From an uncultured Flavobacteriales bacterium (lineage in GTDB: Bacteria; Bacteroidota; Bacteroidia; Flavobacteriales; Crocinitomicaceae), in contig CAMPIU010000009.1 in NCBI GenBank assembly GCA_946886545.1, positions 1 to 19,050 of the forward strand: 19,050 nt of DNA, in the 5' to 3' direction. The position numbers and the translations under genes are program-made. Positions 7,276-14,697 of the stretch are shown in pieces. Numbering within the stretch: the first letter of the stretch is position 1; each line of letters opens with the position of its first letter. The notes under the pieces were generated by a model. It searched no databases and had not been told where the DNA came from. It was given only the letters and a program-made list of their open reading frames with translations.

Positions 7276-8310
7276 ATGCGCAATACCTTTTTACTCATTC
7301 TTCTTTTCGCTGTTTCCGTTCCTTCACTCTTTTCCCAGGAAGCTGAGAAACTGAAAAAATATCAGTCTGTTGTTTCCAAGCACATTTATTCCAAAGGTGA
7401 CACGATTGTTGTTGGTGAACCCGGGAAGAATGTTTTTCGTGCGCAGAAGAAATACACCGGAATCTTTGTGAAAGACAAGAAAAATGTATGCGGGTTCAGC
7501 GAGCTTGATTCCGTGATCTCAGGATCGACATGTGTTATCAAAAACATTTTATCGTTTCAGGAACATTGCACCTTTGAATTTAAAAATTCGGTGGTTTTTG
7601 AATTGCAGGGACCAAATAACAGGAGCTTATATATGCCGATCGACAAAGCTCTGCAGGCAAAGGAGTTGATTGTATTTACCAACCCGGCAAAAACGAGTGG
7701 AATTGATTGGCTGGATGAACGCACTATGCTTCTTTTGAATCTGGAACAATTTAAAGGAAATTCGGAGGAGAATGCTTTGATGTATTGCAAGTTGCTTGAT
7801 CCTCAAAAAGGAAAACAATACGAACTGAATCTGAACCAGTTTGAAAAAGAAAAGACCGAATGGATCAAAAAACTGGATGAAGCTCGAAAACAAGTCCGAA
7901 TGAAAGATACATTTCTCATTAGTTTGCCTGCATACCTGGGGAAATACGCATTCGACAAAGGAGAGTTTCAGATTATCGATAATCCGGCAGCTTATGGTTC
8001 AAAAGCATTAAAAGTTTCAAGTGACAATAAATTTCTGTTTGAGAATTACAAGAGCTTCACTACGATTAAATCGGCGAAAGAGAATGCCGATTTTTTCCTT
8101 AATGTAAACACTCCCGATTACAATGGGAACCGGAAAGCTTATGCGCTTATCAAAGTTGTATGTACCTCTATAACAAAAGAACCTGTTCCAGGTGGTGCAA
8201 CTCCCGAGAATCCCGGGAATAGCATTTTTCACCTGACAATCCTGGAAATCTCCATGGTGGATTCTGAAGATCAAAACTACAATTACATTGGAATGAAGAA
8301 GCTGAAATGA
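7276..8310 (+). CDS. Secreted or periplasmic protein of unknown function
   Basis: 344 residues. The N-terminus MRNTFLLILLFAVSVPSLFSQ is a clear signal peptide with predicted cleavage near residue 20. No lipobox, later membrane helix or C-terminal sorting domain was seen, so a periplasmic location is likely. The body has mixed alpha/beta character, with a lysine- and glutamate-rich helical stretch at about 193-210 (FEKEKTEWIKKLDEARKQ) that could form a short coiled coil. I recognise no family or catalytic motif. It is followed after 30 bases by a Crp/Fnr-type regulator on the same strand and could be co-transcribed with it. No function is proposed. Confidence 0.8.
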   Translation: MRNTFLLILLFAVSVPSLFSQEAEKLKKYQSVVSKHIYSKGDTIVVGEPGKNVFRAQKKYTGIFVKDKKNVCGFSELDSVISGSTCVIKNILSFQEHCTFEFKNSVVFELQGPNNRSLYMPIDKALQAKELIVFTNPAKTSGIDWLDERTMLLLNLEQFKGNSEENALMYCKLLDPQKGKQYELNLNQFEKEKTEWIKKLDEARKQVRMKDTFLISLPAYLGKYAFDKGEFQIIDNPAAYGSKALKVSSDNKFLFENYKSFTTIKSAKENADFFLNVNTPDYNGNRKAYALIKVVCTSITKEPVPGGATPENPGNSIFHLTILEISMVDSEDQNYNYIGMKKLK

Positions 8311-8340
8311 GCTGTTCAATGATCTATTTTTCTTAAACAC

Positions 8341-8913
8341 ATGGAAGCACAAAATAACCTGAAGCAATTGATACGGATGTTTTCAACTGTAGACGAGGAA
8401 GATCTTGATCTAATTTTGGATTGTTTTCAGATGCGCTTGTTTAAAAAGAATGAAATCATTCTCTCTGCCGGAGATGTTTCCAAAGAATTTTATTTCATCA
8501 ATCGCGGATGTATCCGGACTTATTTCATCACAAAACAAGGTAACGAAAAGACGAGGTACATCATGATTGAGCCATCTATCGGGACGGCACTCACCAGTTT
8601 TATTTCTCAAAAACCGTCTTTCGAATTTATGGATTCATTAGAAGAAAGCGAAGTTTTGGCAATAGGTCATTCCGATTTTTTTCGCTTGACGGAGGAAATT
8701 CCGGGGTGGAAAAATTTCTACCTGAAAATAATGGAAATGGCATATTCCTTTCAAAACAGGAAGATCGAAAGCCTGGTTACTTTGTCTGCAAAAGAAAGGT
8801 ATGATGAATTGCTCAGGGACACCCCAAAAATGACACAGCGTGTTTCCAATAAAATTCTAGCCTCCTATCTCGATATAAAGCAAGAGACATTGAGCAGATT
8901 GAAATCCAGGTAA
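8341..8913 (+). CDS. Crp/Fnr-family transcriptional regulator
   Basis: 190 residues. An N-terminal cyclic-nucleotide-binding-like beta barrel (about 25-125) has the family pattern LFKKNEIILSAGDVSKEFYFINRG. A dimerisation helix follows (about 125-150), then a short C-terminal winged helix ending QRVSNKILASYLDIKQETLSRLKSR. The phosphate-binding RxS of true cAMP receptors is absent, and the N-terminus has no Fnr-type cysteine cluster. It therefore belongs to the large Bacteroidota group with unknown ligand. Such regulators commonly sit beside the small enzyme gene they control, which here would be the RibD-C-domain gene 60 bases downstream; that link is inference. Confidence 0.88.
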   Translation: MEAQNNLKQLIRMFSTVDEEDLDLILDCFQMRLFKKNEIILSAGDVSKEFYFINRGCIRTYFITKQGNEKTRYIMIEPSIGTALTSFISQKPSFEFMDSLEESEVLAIGHSDFFRLTEEIPGWKNFYLKIMEMAYSFQNRKIESLVTLSAKERYDELLRDTPKMTQRVSNKILASYLDIKQETLSRLKSR

Positions 8914-8973
8914 TTTTTTGATCCAGGTCAATGTTTAGGAACTATGTTGGTCGTTACTTTGCTAAAAAAAGAC

Positions 8974-9546
8974 ATGAGTAAACTAACATCATTTACATTT
9001 ATTACCCTTAACGGGTTTTTCAAAGGTCAAAACGAAGACACCAGCTGGCATCCGCATGGTGGTGAAGCCTCTGAATTTGCAAACAATGCTTCAGGTGCCG
9101 ATAACATACTGCTTTTCGGAAGGAAGACGTATGAGATGATGGCGGGTTTTTGGCCAACACCCATGGCTGCGGAATTATTCCCCGTAGTAGCAGAAAATAT
9201 GAACAAATCTCAAAAACTGGTATGTTCAAATACCTTAACGGAAGCCAACTGGCAAAACACCTCAATTCTGAGTGGTAATGTGATCGAACAGTTAAAGCAG
9301 CTAAAGGAAAGTTCAAAGAAAGACATTACTGTTCTGGGAAGCGGAAGTCTTCTAACACAACTTTCTGATGCGGATTTGATCGACGGATATACAATCATGC
9401 TTGATCCTGTAGCATTAGGGAAGGGGACATCCATTTTCGAGGGTTTGCAAAGTAAACTGAATTTAAAACTGGTGTCCAGCCGGGTGTTCGAGAAAGACGG
9501 AATTGTGTTGCTTAACTACGAAAAGAACCAGGTGAAGGGAATTTAA
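8974..9546 (+). CDS. RibD C-terminal / dihydrofolate-reductase-like protein
   Basis: 190 residues from the ATG at 8974 (MSKLTSFTFITLNGFFKG). An in-frame ATG at 8944 would add ten residues, but TTACTTTGC (8955-8963), close to the -7 consensus, lies inside that extension, so transcription probably starts after the first ATG. The fold is that of the RibD C-terminal domain family: an N-terminal strand ending in LNG, LFGRKTYEMM (about 46-55), and the NADPH-binding motif ITVLGSGSLLTQL (about 112-124). Members reduce pterin- or pyrimidine-like substrates, but most of this Bacteroidota subgroup has no proven substrate. It is a stand-alone domain without a deaminase part, so a role in riboflavin synthesis is not implied. 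Confidence 0.87.
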   Translation: MSKLTSFTFITLNGFFKGQNEDTSWHPHGGEASEFANNASGADNILLFGRKTYEMMAGFWPTPMAAELFPVVAENMNKSQKLVCSNTLTEANWQNTSILSGNVIEQLKQLKESSKKDITVLGSGSLLTQLSDADLIDGYTIMLDPVALGKGTSIFEGLQSKLNLKLVSSRVFEKDGIVLLNYEKNQVKGI

Positions 9547-9574
9547 ATGGAACGAATTTTTCCCATTCCTTATC

Positions 9575-9650
9575 ATCATTCTCACACTCATTCTGAATTC
9601 TAAGGTCAACTATTGTTTTTCAGAAGGAGAAGCAGAATGAGAATGAGGAT
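9575..9650. repeat. Inverted repeats built on CTCATTCTG upstream of the four-helix-bundle gene
   Basis: The left arm, ATCATTCTCACACTCATTCTG (9575-9595) in two overlapping blocks, faces CAGAATGAGAATGAGGAT (9633-9650). The perfect core is CTCATTCTG (9587-9595) against CAGAATGAG (9633-9641). The left arm continues into AATTCTAAGG, and a near copy of that junction recurs at 10078-10094 after the gene. Confidence 0.7.
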
Positions 9651-9707
9651 TTTAAATTGTGATTCTGAAAATAAATCAGTATATTAAAGTAAAAACCACA
9701 TTCTACT

Positions 9708-10055
9708 ATGTTTGAATTTCAGAACCTCGAAGTATACAAAAATGCAAAAACCTTTCATTTTGAATCAAAGCAATTAATTAATTCGATTCAATTAGACAAG
9801 TCAACAAAGGATCAATTATCTCGAGCATCATTTAGTATTGTACTTAACATTGCAGAAGGGTCGGGTCGTTTTTCTAAACCTGACAGGCGACATTATTTTG
9901 TAATTTCAAGAGGATCTGTTTTCGAATGTATTGCCATTTTTGATATACTGCACGATGCCAATTCTATTAATACAAAAACCTTTGATTCCTTTTTGAAAAA
10001 GGCAGATGAATTATCACGAATCCTCTACGCGATGGTTAGAAATTTAAGCAACTGA
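9708..10055 (+). CDS. Four-helix-bundle protein (23S rRNA intervening-sequence type)
   Basis: 115 residues, the usual length for the family (TIGR02436/PF05635). Family marks are the start FEFQNLEVYKNAKTF, the helix with DQLSRASFSIVLNIAEGSGRFS (about 41-62), the DRRHYFVISRGSVFE segment (66-80) and a C-terminal amphipathic helix. Related proteins are encoded in 23S rRNA intervening sequences, and one branch (Avd) works in diversity-generating retroelements. No reverse transcriptase or template repeat is visible here. The gene is isolated, convergent with the eCIS operon, and flanked by CTCATTCTG repeats, suggesting it moves as a small cassette. The molecular role is unknown. Confidence 0.9.
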   Translation: MFEFQNLEVYKNAKTFHFESKQLINSIQLDKSTKDQLSRASFSIVLNIAEGSGRFSKPDRRHYFVISRGSVFECIAIFDILHDANSINTKTFDSFLKKADELSRILYAMVRNLSN

Positions 10056-10072
10056 TTTGTTGTCTTATTTCA

Positions 10073-10094
10073 ATCCTCTCATTCTGATTTAAGG
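10073..10094. repeat. Downstream flanking copy of the CTCATTCTG repeat
   Basis: ATCCTCTCATTCTG (10073-10086) is close to the reverse complement of the upstream arm at 9633-9650, so the two bracket the four-helix-bundle gene as inverted repeats. CTCATTCTGATTTAAGG (10078-10094) also nearly repeats, in direct orientation, CTCATTCTGAATTCTAAGG (9587-9605). The last bases include the stop codon of the convergent membrane-protein gene. Confidence 0.65.
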
Positions 10095-11384
10095 AAGTTT
10101 CTTATTGCGTGAAAACTGCCGCATTAAGGGTAAAACCACTACCATCAAAATTGGCATACAGAACAAAATAGACGGATTTTCATTGAGCGAAGTACTCTTG
10201 TCTTCGGTACACATATTCTGAAAAACAACTCCGGCAAGCATAAAGAATTCAATGGTGAAAACGATTGCCGAAGCCAGAACAATTCCCAAATTCTGGTTCA
10301 GAATGTAAGAGAATGGCGGATAAAAGAAATACAGGAGTACAATGAGAATCACAAAGAGCAACAGTCCGATTAGGAACCACAGGTAAGATTCCCAGTTGTT
10401 TTCAGGAATGTCGCCTAAGGCAATTTCCCGGATCGCATCGACTGAAAAATCGGTAATACTGTCTCTGATTTCGGGGTTTCCATTGGTAAAACGTGCAAGA
10501 TAAAAATGACTTTTCATTCGGGTAAGTAAACCGACATTCTCGATATCGTCCTTCGAAAACGGATCACCTTCCACATAATAATCATCAATTACATTTGTCG
10601 GGTTGAGTAAGACTACTTCACTTGCTTTGATCATCAAACTGTAGAGAAAGTTTTCGCCAATGATTTCCGGGTTCTTTTGGGTGTGAAAGAACACCTTGAG
10701 TTTCATGTTCGAGATATCATAATCTTTTGCGGCATTTAATACCATTCTCACTGATTTCACAAACTGAACCATTGCCCTTTTTTCCTTGAAATTGAAATCC
10801 GGAAAATACAGGTTGATAGAGCGAATCTTGGCAGTATCCGATTGTAGGGTCTTGAAAATATAGGAAATTGCCCTCACAACTGCTTCCTCGTTAGTTAGAA
10901 AACGATTGGTACGGTAAGCTCCGGTGAAACGGAAAAGAAGCTCATTGCTTACAGAACCGGTAACAGGAACCCCTGAAATGAATTGACGTTGTCTGAATTG
11001 GAGATTCTCCTCCAGGGAGAATTTCTTAATGGAAATACTATTGGATAAAGCCCGGGGGAAACGATGATTTCCAAAGTAGTTGTAGAAAAGTTCTTTCCCT
11101 GAAACACTGCTTAGGTGGCGTAAAATACTATCAAGGATCTGCTGGTTTTTAACCAATTCGTTCAGAGTGATCTTGCCCTTGTAATATTTTTTTAAAAAGG
11201 CATCGGCATTGGAAACGTAAACGGTGTCGTGAATATAGATCGTATCAAAATAGGGTTCGAAAAAGTAGGGGTCCTCCAGTGCAGGAATATCCCACGGAGC
11301 CACATAAGTTTGTCCGCGCTGTCCTTGTCCTGCCGCCTGAAAAGCAAGTGCAAATAATAGTAATAATCCTGCGATAGTTTTCAT
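10089..11384 (-). CDS. Signal-peptide protein with three C-terminal membrane helices, last gene of the eCIS operon
   Basis: 431 residues, not recognised as any family. A signal peptide (1-19, MKTIAGLLLLFALAFQAAG) is followed by an extracytoplasmic region of about 315 residues. Three hydrophobic helices come near the C-terminus (about 335-355, 366-388 and 404-420), then a basic tail (RQFSRNKKLP). The soluble part shows alternating strands and helices but no catalytic motif. The gene starts 10 bases after the ATPase stop, so it is in the injection-system operon. A fixed inner-membrane protein is not one of the standard eCIS structural parts. It may help assembly, tether the particle or take part in release; all of these are inferred from position. 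Its stop lies inside a repeat next to the four-helix-bundle gene. Confidence 0.85.
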   Translation of the reverse strand: MKTIAGLLLLFALAFQAAGQGQRGQTYVAPWDIPALEDPYFFEPYFDTIYIHDTVYVSNADAFLKKYYKGKITLNELVKNQQILDSILRHLSSVSGKELFYNYFGNHRFPRALSNSISIKKFSLEENLQFRQRQFISGVPVTGSVSNELLFRFTGAYRTNRFLTNEEAVVRAISYIFKTLQSDTAKIRSINLYFPDFNFKEKRAMVQFVKSVRMVLNAAKDYDISNMKLKVFFHTQKNPEIIGENFLYSLMIKASEVVLLNPTNVIDDYYVEGDPFSKDDIENVGLLTRMKSHFYLARFTNGNPEIRDSITDFSVDAIREIALGDIPENNWESYLWFLIGLLLFVILIVLLYFFYPPFSYILNQNLGIVLASAIVFTIEFFMLAGVVFQNMCTEDKSTSLNENPSILFCMPILMVVVLPLMRQFSRNKKLP

Positions 11385-11394
11385 AATTCAATTC

Positions 11395-12702
11395 TTAATT
11401 CACAAGTTTTCCTTCTTTTTCCAATTCTTTTCTGATGGTGGTTTTGAGCATCTCAAAATTCAGCTTGCCGGAAGTTTCCGGATGGTATAATTGTAAAGCG
11501 CAGGATTGCACCACGTTGAGCATACTTCCTCCGGAAAGTTTGATCATAGATGCTTCACGAAGGATTTCCTCTGCCTGATCATCTAACCATTCTTGGGGAA
11601 TTAACCGCTTCCACAGATCATAACGCAATTCCTGGTTTGGCACCGGGAAGTATAAAATAGACTGAAATCTGCGGAAAAAAGCTTCGTCCAGGTTGTCTTT
11701 AATGTTCGTTGCGAGGATCACCATTCCGGGATAATCTTCGATGCGCTGAAGCAGGTAAGCAACTTCCTGGTTTGCATGCCGGTCGTTGGAATCGGAAGTC
11801 TCTGTTCGCTTTCCGAATAAAGCATCTGCCTCATCGAAGAACAAGATCCAGTTTTGATGTTCGGCACGGTCAAAGATCTTGGCCAGGTTCTTTTCCGTCT
11901 CTCCAATGTATTTGGAAACGACCATCGACAGATCGATCCGGTAAACATCCATTCCGTTTTGTTTCCCCAGAAGTGAAGCCGTAAGCGTTTTTCCGGTTCC
12001 CGGCGGACCATGGAACAAACAGCGGTAGCCGCGTTTCAGGAACTTGTCGAGTTTCCATTGTTCATTGATCGTTTTTCCATGTTCCAGCCATCGGATAATC
12101 TGCTCCAGCTCTTCTTTTAAATTATATTGAAGCACCAAATCATCCCATTCCAAAGGCGTTTCCATTCGTCGGGCAGGAAAATCACTGCTGTAATCCGGGC
12201 GGTAATTCCCATCACGGTATACTTTTGCTAAAAATTCATCCGAAACACACAGTTTTCCGCTCAGGTAAGGTTCACCGCCTCCCTGACCTTCGAGTCGCAC
12301 CACATTCTCCTTATAAAACCAATGACTTTGATCAAAGAGATTCACTACAACTTTACGTTTTTCCTCCGAATTGAGTGCCAAAAGAAAAGCGGCAGTTTCC
12401 CCTGTTGGCAGGAATCCGGTATGAGATGTGCCTTTCCATCCTCCGAATTCGGTATACGGGCGATCCAGGTTTTTATTCAGAATGAAAAACAAATCCAAGC
12501 TCTGTGGACTTACATGTGGCATGAGTGCTAATAGCAGAACGATCTTCTCTTCCCAGGAAAGTTCTTTCCCAGCCCACTTTTCCAGTTCATTGCTCTCAGG
12601 AAATGAAATTTCCTCCAATGATTTGTACTCGCTTTCCTGCCCGAAATAGAGCGCAAAAGCTGTGTGAAGCAGTGTTTGAAAGTATTGGATGAGTGTTGTC
12701 AT
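11395..12702 (-). CDS. eCIS-associated AAA+ ATPase (Afp15/Pvc15-like)
   Basis: 435 residues. The N-terminal ~185 residues are a family-specific helical region, followed by one AAA+ module. That module has Walker A GPPGTGKT (232-239), Walker B ILFFDEADA (D290-E291), sensor 1 ATN (331-333), an arginine-finger candidate in FFRRF (342-346) and sensor 2 near GGSMLNV (391-397). A single-module ATPase of this size is a standard member of extracellular contractile injection loci (Afp15 of the antifeeding prophage, Pvc15), where it is needed for particle assembly or cargo loading. Here it directly follows the two cargo-like genes (11-base gap), which fits a loading role. ATPase identity is certain; the eCIS subfamily rests on context and architecture. 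Confidence 0.92.
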   Translation of the reverse strand: MTTLIQYFQTLLHTAFALYFGQESEYKSLEEISFPESNELEKWAGKELSWEEKIVLLLALMPHVSPQSLDLFFILNKNLDRPYTEFGGWKGTSHTGFLPTGETAAFLLALNSEEKRKVVVNLFDQSHWFYKENVVRLEGQGGGEPYLSGKLCVSDEFLAKVYRDGNYRPDYSSDFPARRMETPLEWDDLVLQYNLKEELEQIIRWLEHGKTINEQWKLDKFLKRGYRCLFHGPPGTGKTLTASLLGKQNGMDVYRIDLSMVVSKYIGETEKNLAKIFDRAEHQNWILFFDEADALFGKRTETSDSNDRHANQEVAYLLQRIEDYPGMVILATNIKDNLDEAFFRRFQSILYFPVPNQELRYDLWKRLIPQEWLDDQAEEILREASMIKLSGGSMLNVVQSCALQLYHPETSGKLNFEMLKTTIRKELEKEGKLVN

Positions 12703-12713
12703 TTAAAAACTGG

Positions 12714-13436
12714 TTATTGATGATCCCGGAACCATTTCCCGCAAGCTCTGGCACCTTTACTTATTCCCGGACCACATAAATTTTTACGCATGTATTTATA
12801 AGCATCCCGAACCTGGCCGGCATCTTGCGGATCGAAATCATAACGATCATTTGTCAATGAATTTTTTACGTGATAATACCGGCCTTCTGCATGAATGTGA
12901 ATGGCGGCCTCATCACCAATGAATTTGGCAAGTTGGACAACATTACTTTTGAGCTGAATAGCTTTGGCTCCCATTACATCCGCTTCATTTTCAAGATTCA
13001 TATCGTCATTGATGGCGGTGTTTTCTTTCAGTTGTCTGGTGGGTTGTACGCGACCTTGCTTTTGTTGAGCTACATGCCAGGCTTCATGAGGAAGGTGCTT
13101 CTCCTGTCCCGGAGCCACATGGATATCTGTTCCCTGCGCGTATGCATGAGCCTGCAAAGATGCGGGTTTCGCGGAATTGTAATGTACTTTCACATCGTCC
13201 AGGCTATGTCCGGAAAGATTTTCAACACCTGATTTTAAGTTGTCCGGCAGGCCTGTTTTATTCTCCTTAAGTTGGGCTGCTTCAAACTTTCCCTGAACAG
13301 GTTCTTCTTCCTCTGTAGCCAATTGAGTGGTTCCGCTTTTGTAGGCCTGAAGAATTGATCTTTTCGATGCCTGGTTTTTAGCTTTCGTTTGAACGGAAGG
13401 ATTGTTAACCTGTTTTTGTTTTACATGTGTTTTCAT
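12714..13436 (-). CDS. eCIS-core (DUF4157) protein with unrecognised C-terminal domain, putative cargo toxin
   Basis: 240 residues from the ATG at 13436; another ATG at 13457 overlaps the previous gene, but the paralogues begin with the matching MKxH/MKAS sequence. Residues 1-56 are a low-complexity leader shared with the two preceding genes (SILQAYK, QLATEEEEPVQGKF). Residues about 60-160 are the eCIS-core (DUF4157) domain, with zincin-like HEAWH (117-121) and downstream EADVMGAKA (E151). Residues 171-240 are a compact basic domain I do not recognise, with H180, H182, H189, C221, C232 and a W-F pair near the end. By analogy with eCIS-core proteins that carry toxins, this end is the probable effector. 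It has 11 bases to the ATPase gene. No adjacent immunity gene is seen. Confidence 0.85.
   Translation of the reverse strand: MKTHVKQKQVNNPSVQTKAKNQASKRSILQAYKSGTTQLATEEEEPVQGKFEAAQLKENKTGLPDNLKSGVENLSGHSLDDVKVHYNSAKPASLQAHAYAQGTDIHVAPGQEKHLPHEAWHVAQQKQGRVQPTRQLKENTAINDDMNLENEADVMGAKAIQLKSNVVQLAKFIGDEAAIHIHAEGRYYHVKNSLTNDRYDFDPQDAGQVRDAYKYMRKNLCGPGISKGARACGKWFRDHQ
13047..13268 (-). repeat. eCIS-core direct repeat, copy in the 240-residue gene
   Basis: This segment encodes residues 57-130 (KENKTG to KQGRV). It pairs with 14294-14515: the 74 encoded residues differ at one position (Ala versus Val after HEAWHV), while I count about 30 base differences in 222. See the matching finding. Confidence 0.85.
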
Positions 13437-13450
13437 AGGATTGATTTTAA

Positions 13451-14662
13451 TCACCATAGATGTACTCCTCCGTTATGACCATGTTTTTGGTGAACTTCCA
13501 TATTTACCAATACCATTTTATATGGATCTTTCAAATGATGCCAGGTCCATTTGGACTTTCTGTAGTTTGTTATTTGTGAAGCTTTTCCCCCGTTCCCAAA
13601 CTTAACTTTGGATAATAAATGGTCTCCGATTGCAAAATGTTGTGCCCGGTCTTTAGTGTTGATCTGTTTTCCTGCCTTAGATAAATCCACTTCAGTATTG
13701 GGATCAACCGGATTGCTCCATTTTGTAGGAGTATTATGAGGGGTGTCAAAGTTTATGCATCCTTTATTGTCAGTTTTATACGCTACATTCTGGTAGCTTC
13801 CATAACTTTTTGGACCTGAAATGACATTAGGTTTTCTTGCAAATTGCGTCACATTATTCGTTTCAATATAGCTGTCAATTGCTTTTTCGTCTTCATGTGC
13901 TTCCAATCCCTGATGGTCTATTAAATTGATTAATTCTTCATCACTATCATCAACAGTGGCTTCTTCTTCAGAGACTTTAAACTCGCCATCTATAAATCTG
14001 CCTATAATTTCATCCAGGCGATCTTTATATCCTCGATTTATAAGGAAGTTTTTCATGTCTTCCATATCAGTATATGTGTTTATTTGGGTCTCCGATAAGA
14101 TTTTTGCAATTGATCTGGTTATCGGTTTTAGCTGACTGACATTACCTGGTATTGCCTTAACGGAAAGAGATTGGAGGCTTTCGTTATCGGTTTTTTGCTG
14201 AACAATTGCTTTCGCTCCCATCACATCGGCTTCTTTTTCCAAACCGGTATCGTCATTTACCGGAATAGTCCCTTTCATCTGCCTGGTTGGGTTTACCCGC
14301 CCTTGCTTCTGCTGCACCACGTGCCAGGCTTCATGCGGGAGGTGTTTTTCCTGTCCCGGTGCTACATGAATGTCTGTTCCCTGCGCGTATGCATGAGCCT
14401 GTAAAGATGCGGGTTTCGCGGAATTATAATGTACTTTCACATCATCTAAACTATGTCCCGAAAGATTCTCAACTCCTGATTTTAAGTTGTCAGGGAGCCC
14501 TGTTTTATTTTCTTTTGGTTGTACCGGTTCTTCTTCGCCGGATTCTAACTGGACAGTATGATTTTTATAAGCTTGCAGAATAGAACCTTCATTGGCTTGA
14601 TTCTGAGCTTTTGCCTGAATGGAAGAACTGTCTGTTTGTTTGGATTGTGAATGTGCTTTCAT
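13451..14662 (-). CDS. eCIS-core (DUF4157) protein with C-terminal WHH/HNH nuclease, putative cargo toxin
   Basis: 403 residues. The leader (1-49) contains GSILQAYKN and EEEPVQ. The eCIS-core domain (about 55-155) has HEAWH (110-114) and a downstream EADVMGAKA (E144). A linker includes an acidic stretch (about 231-262). The C-terminal domain from about 285 ends in the signature of the WHH branch of the HNH/endonuclease VII superfamily: KWTWHH (W374-H375-H376), H391, HNGG (396-399) and terminal W403. Such domains are DNA-cutting toxins of polymorphic toxin systems. The position between the tape measure and the loading ATPase, plus the eCIS core, indicate cargo delivered by the contractile particle. 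The stop lies 14 bases before the next gene's chosen start. DNase activity follows from the family; target cells are unknown. Confidence 0.9.
   Translation of the reverse strand: MKAHSQSKQTDSSSIQAKAQNQANEGSILQAYKNHTVQLESGEEEPVQPKENKTGLPDNLKSGVENLSGHSLDDVKVHYNSAKPASLQAHAYAQGTDIHVAPGQEKHLPHEAWHVVQQKQGRVNPTRQMKGTIPVNDDTGLEKEADVMGAKAIVQQKTDNESLQSLSVKAIPGNVSQLKPITRSIAKILSETQINTYTDMEDMKNFLINRGYKDRLDEIIGRFIDGEFKVSEEEATVDDSDEELINLIDHQGLEAHEDEKAIDSYIETNNVTQFARKPNVISGPKSYGSYQNVAYKTDNKGCINFDTPHNTPTKWSNPVDPNTEVDLSKAGKQINTKDRAQHFAIGDHLLSKVKFGNGGKASQITNYRKSKWTWHHLKDPYKMVLVNMEVHQKHGHNGGVHLW
14294..14515 (-). repeat. eCIS-core direct repeat, copy in the WHH-nuclease gene
   Basis: This segment encodes residues 50-123 of the nuclease-bearing protein and is the partner of 13047-13268. 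It is in the same orientation, 1247 bases away. Homology fades at both ends into a similar but less conserved leader on one side and unrelated C-terminal domains on the other. Confidence 0.85.
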
Positions 14663-14697
14663 AACTCTACAAATTCTATTTAAGTACCTTTTCCGGA

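Noticed and set aside
8017..8367. A 116-codon minus-strand open frame spanning the end of the secreted-protein gene.
   Set aside because: It is antisense to a gene with a clear signal peptide and runs into the start of the Crp/Fnr-type gene; no family resemblance.
9708..10055. The four-helix-bundle gene as part of a diversity-generating retroelement (Avd).
   Set aside because: There is no reverse transcriptase, template/variable repeat or target protein with a C-type lectin fold anywhere in the window.
9708..10055. The four-helix-bundle gene as part of a 23S rRNA intervening sequence.
   Set aside because: No rRNA sequence flanks it; both neighbours are protein genes.
10089..11384. The membrane protein as an OmpA-like or T6SS TssL/TssM-type anchor.
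   Set aside because: No peptidoglycan-binding motif or TssM/TssL architecture is visible; it has a signal peptide and C-terminal helices instead.
11709..12058. Several open frames of 60-97 codons on both strands inside the AAA+ gene.
   Set aside because: They overlap the Walker A/B-coding region in other frames and have Arg/Trp-rich unnatural composition.
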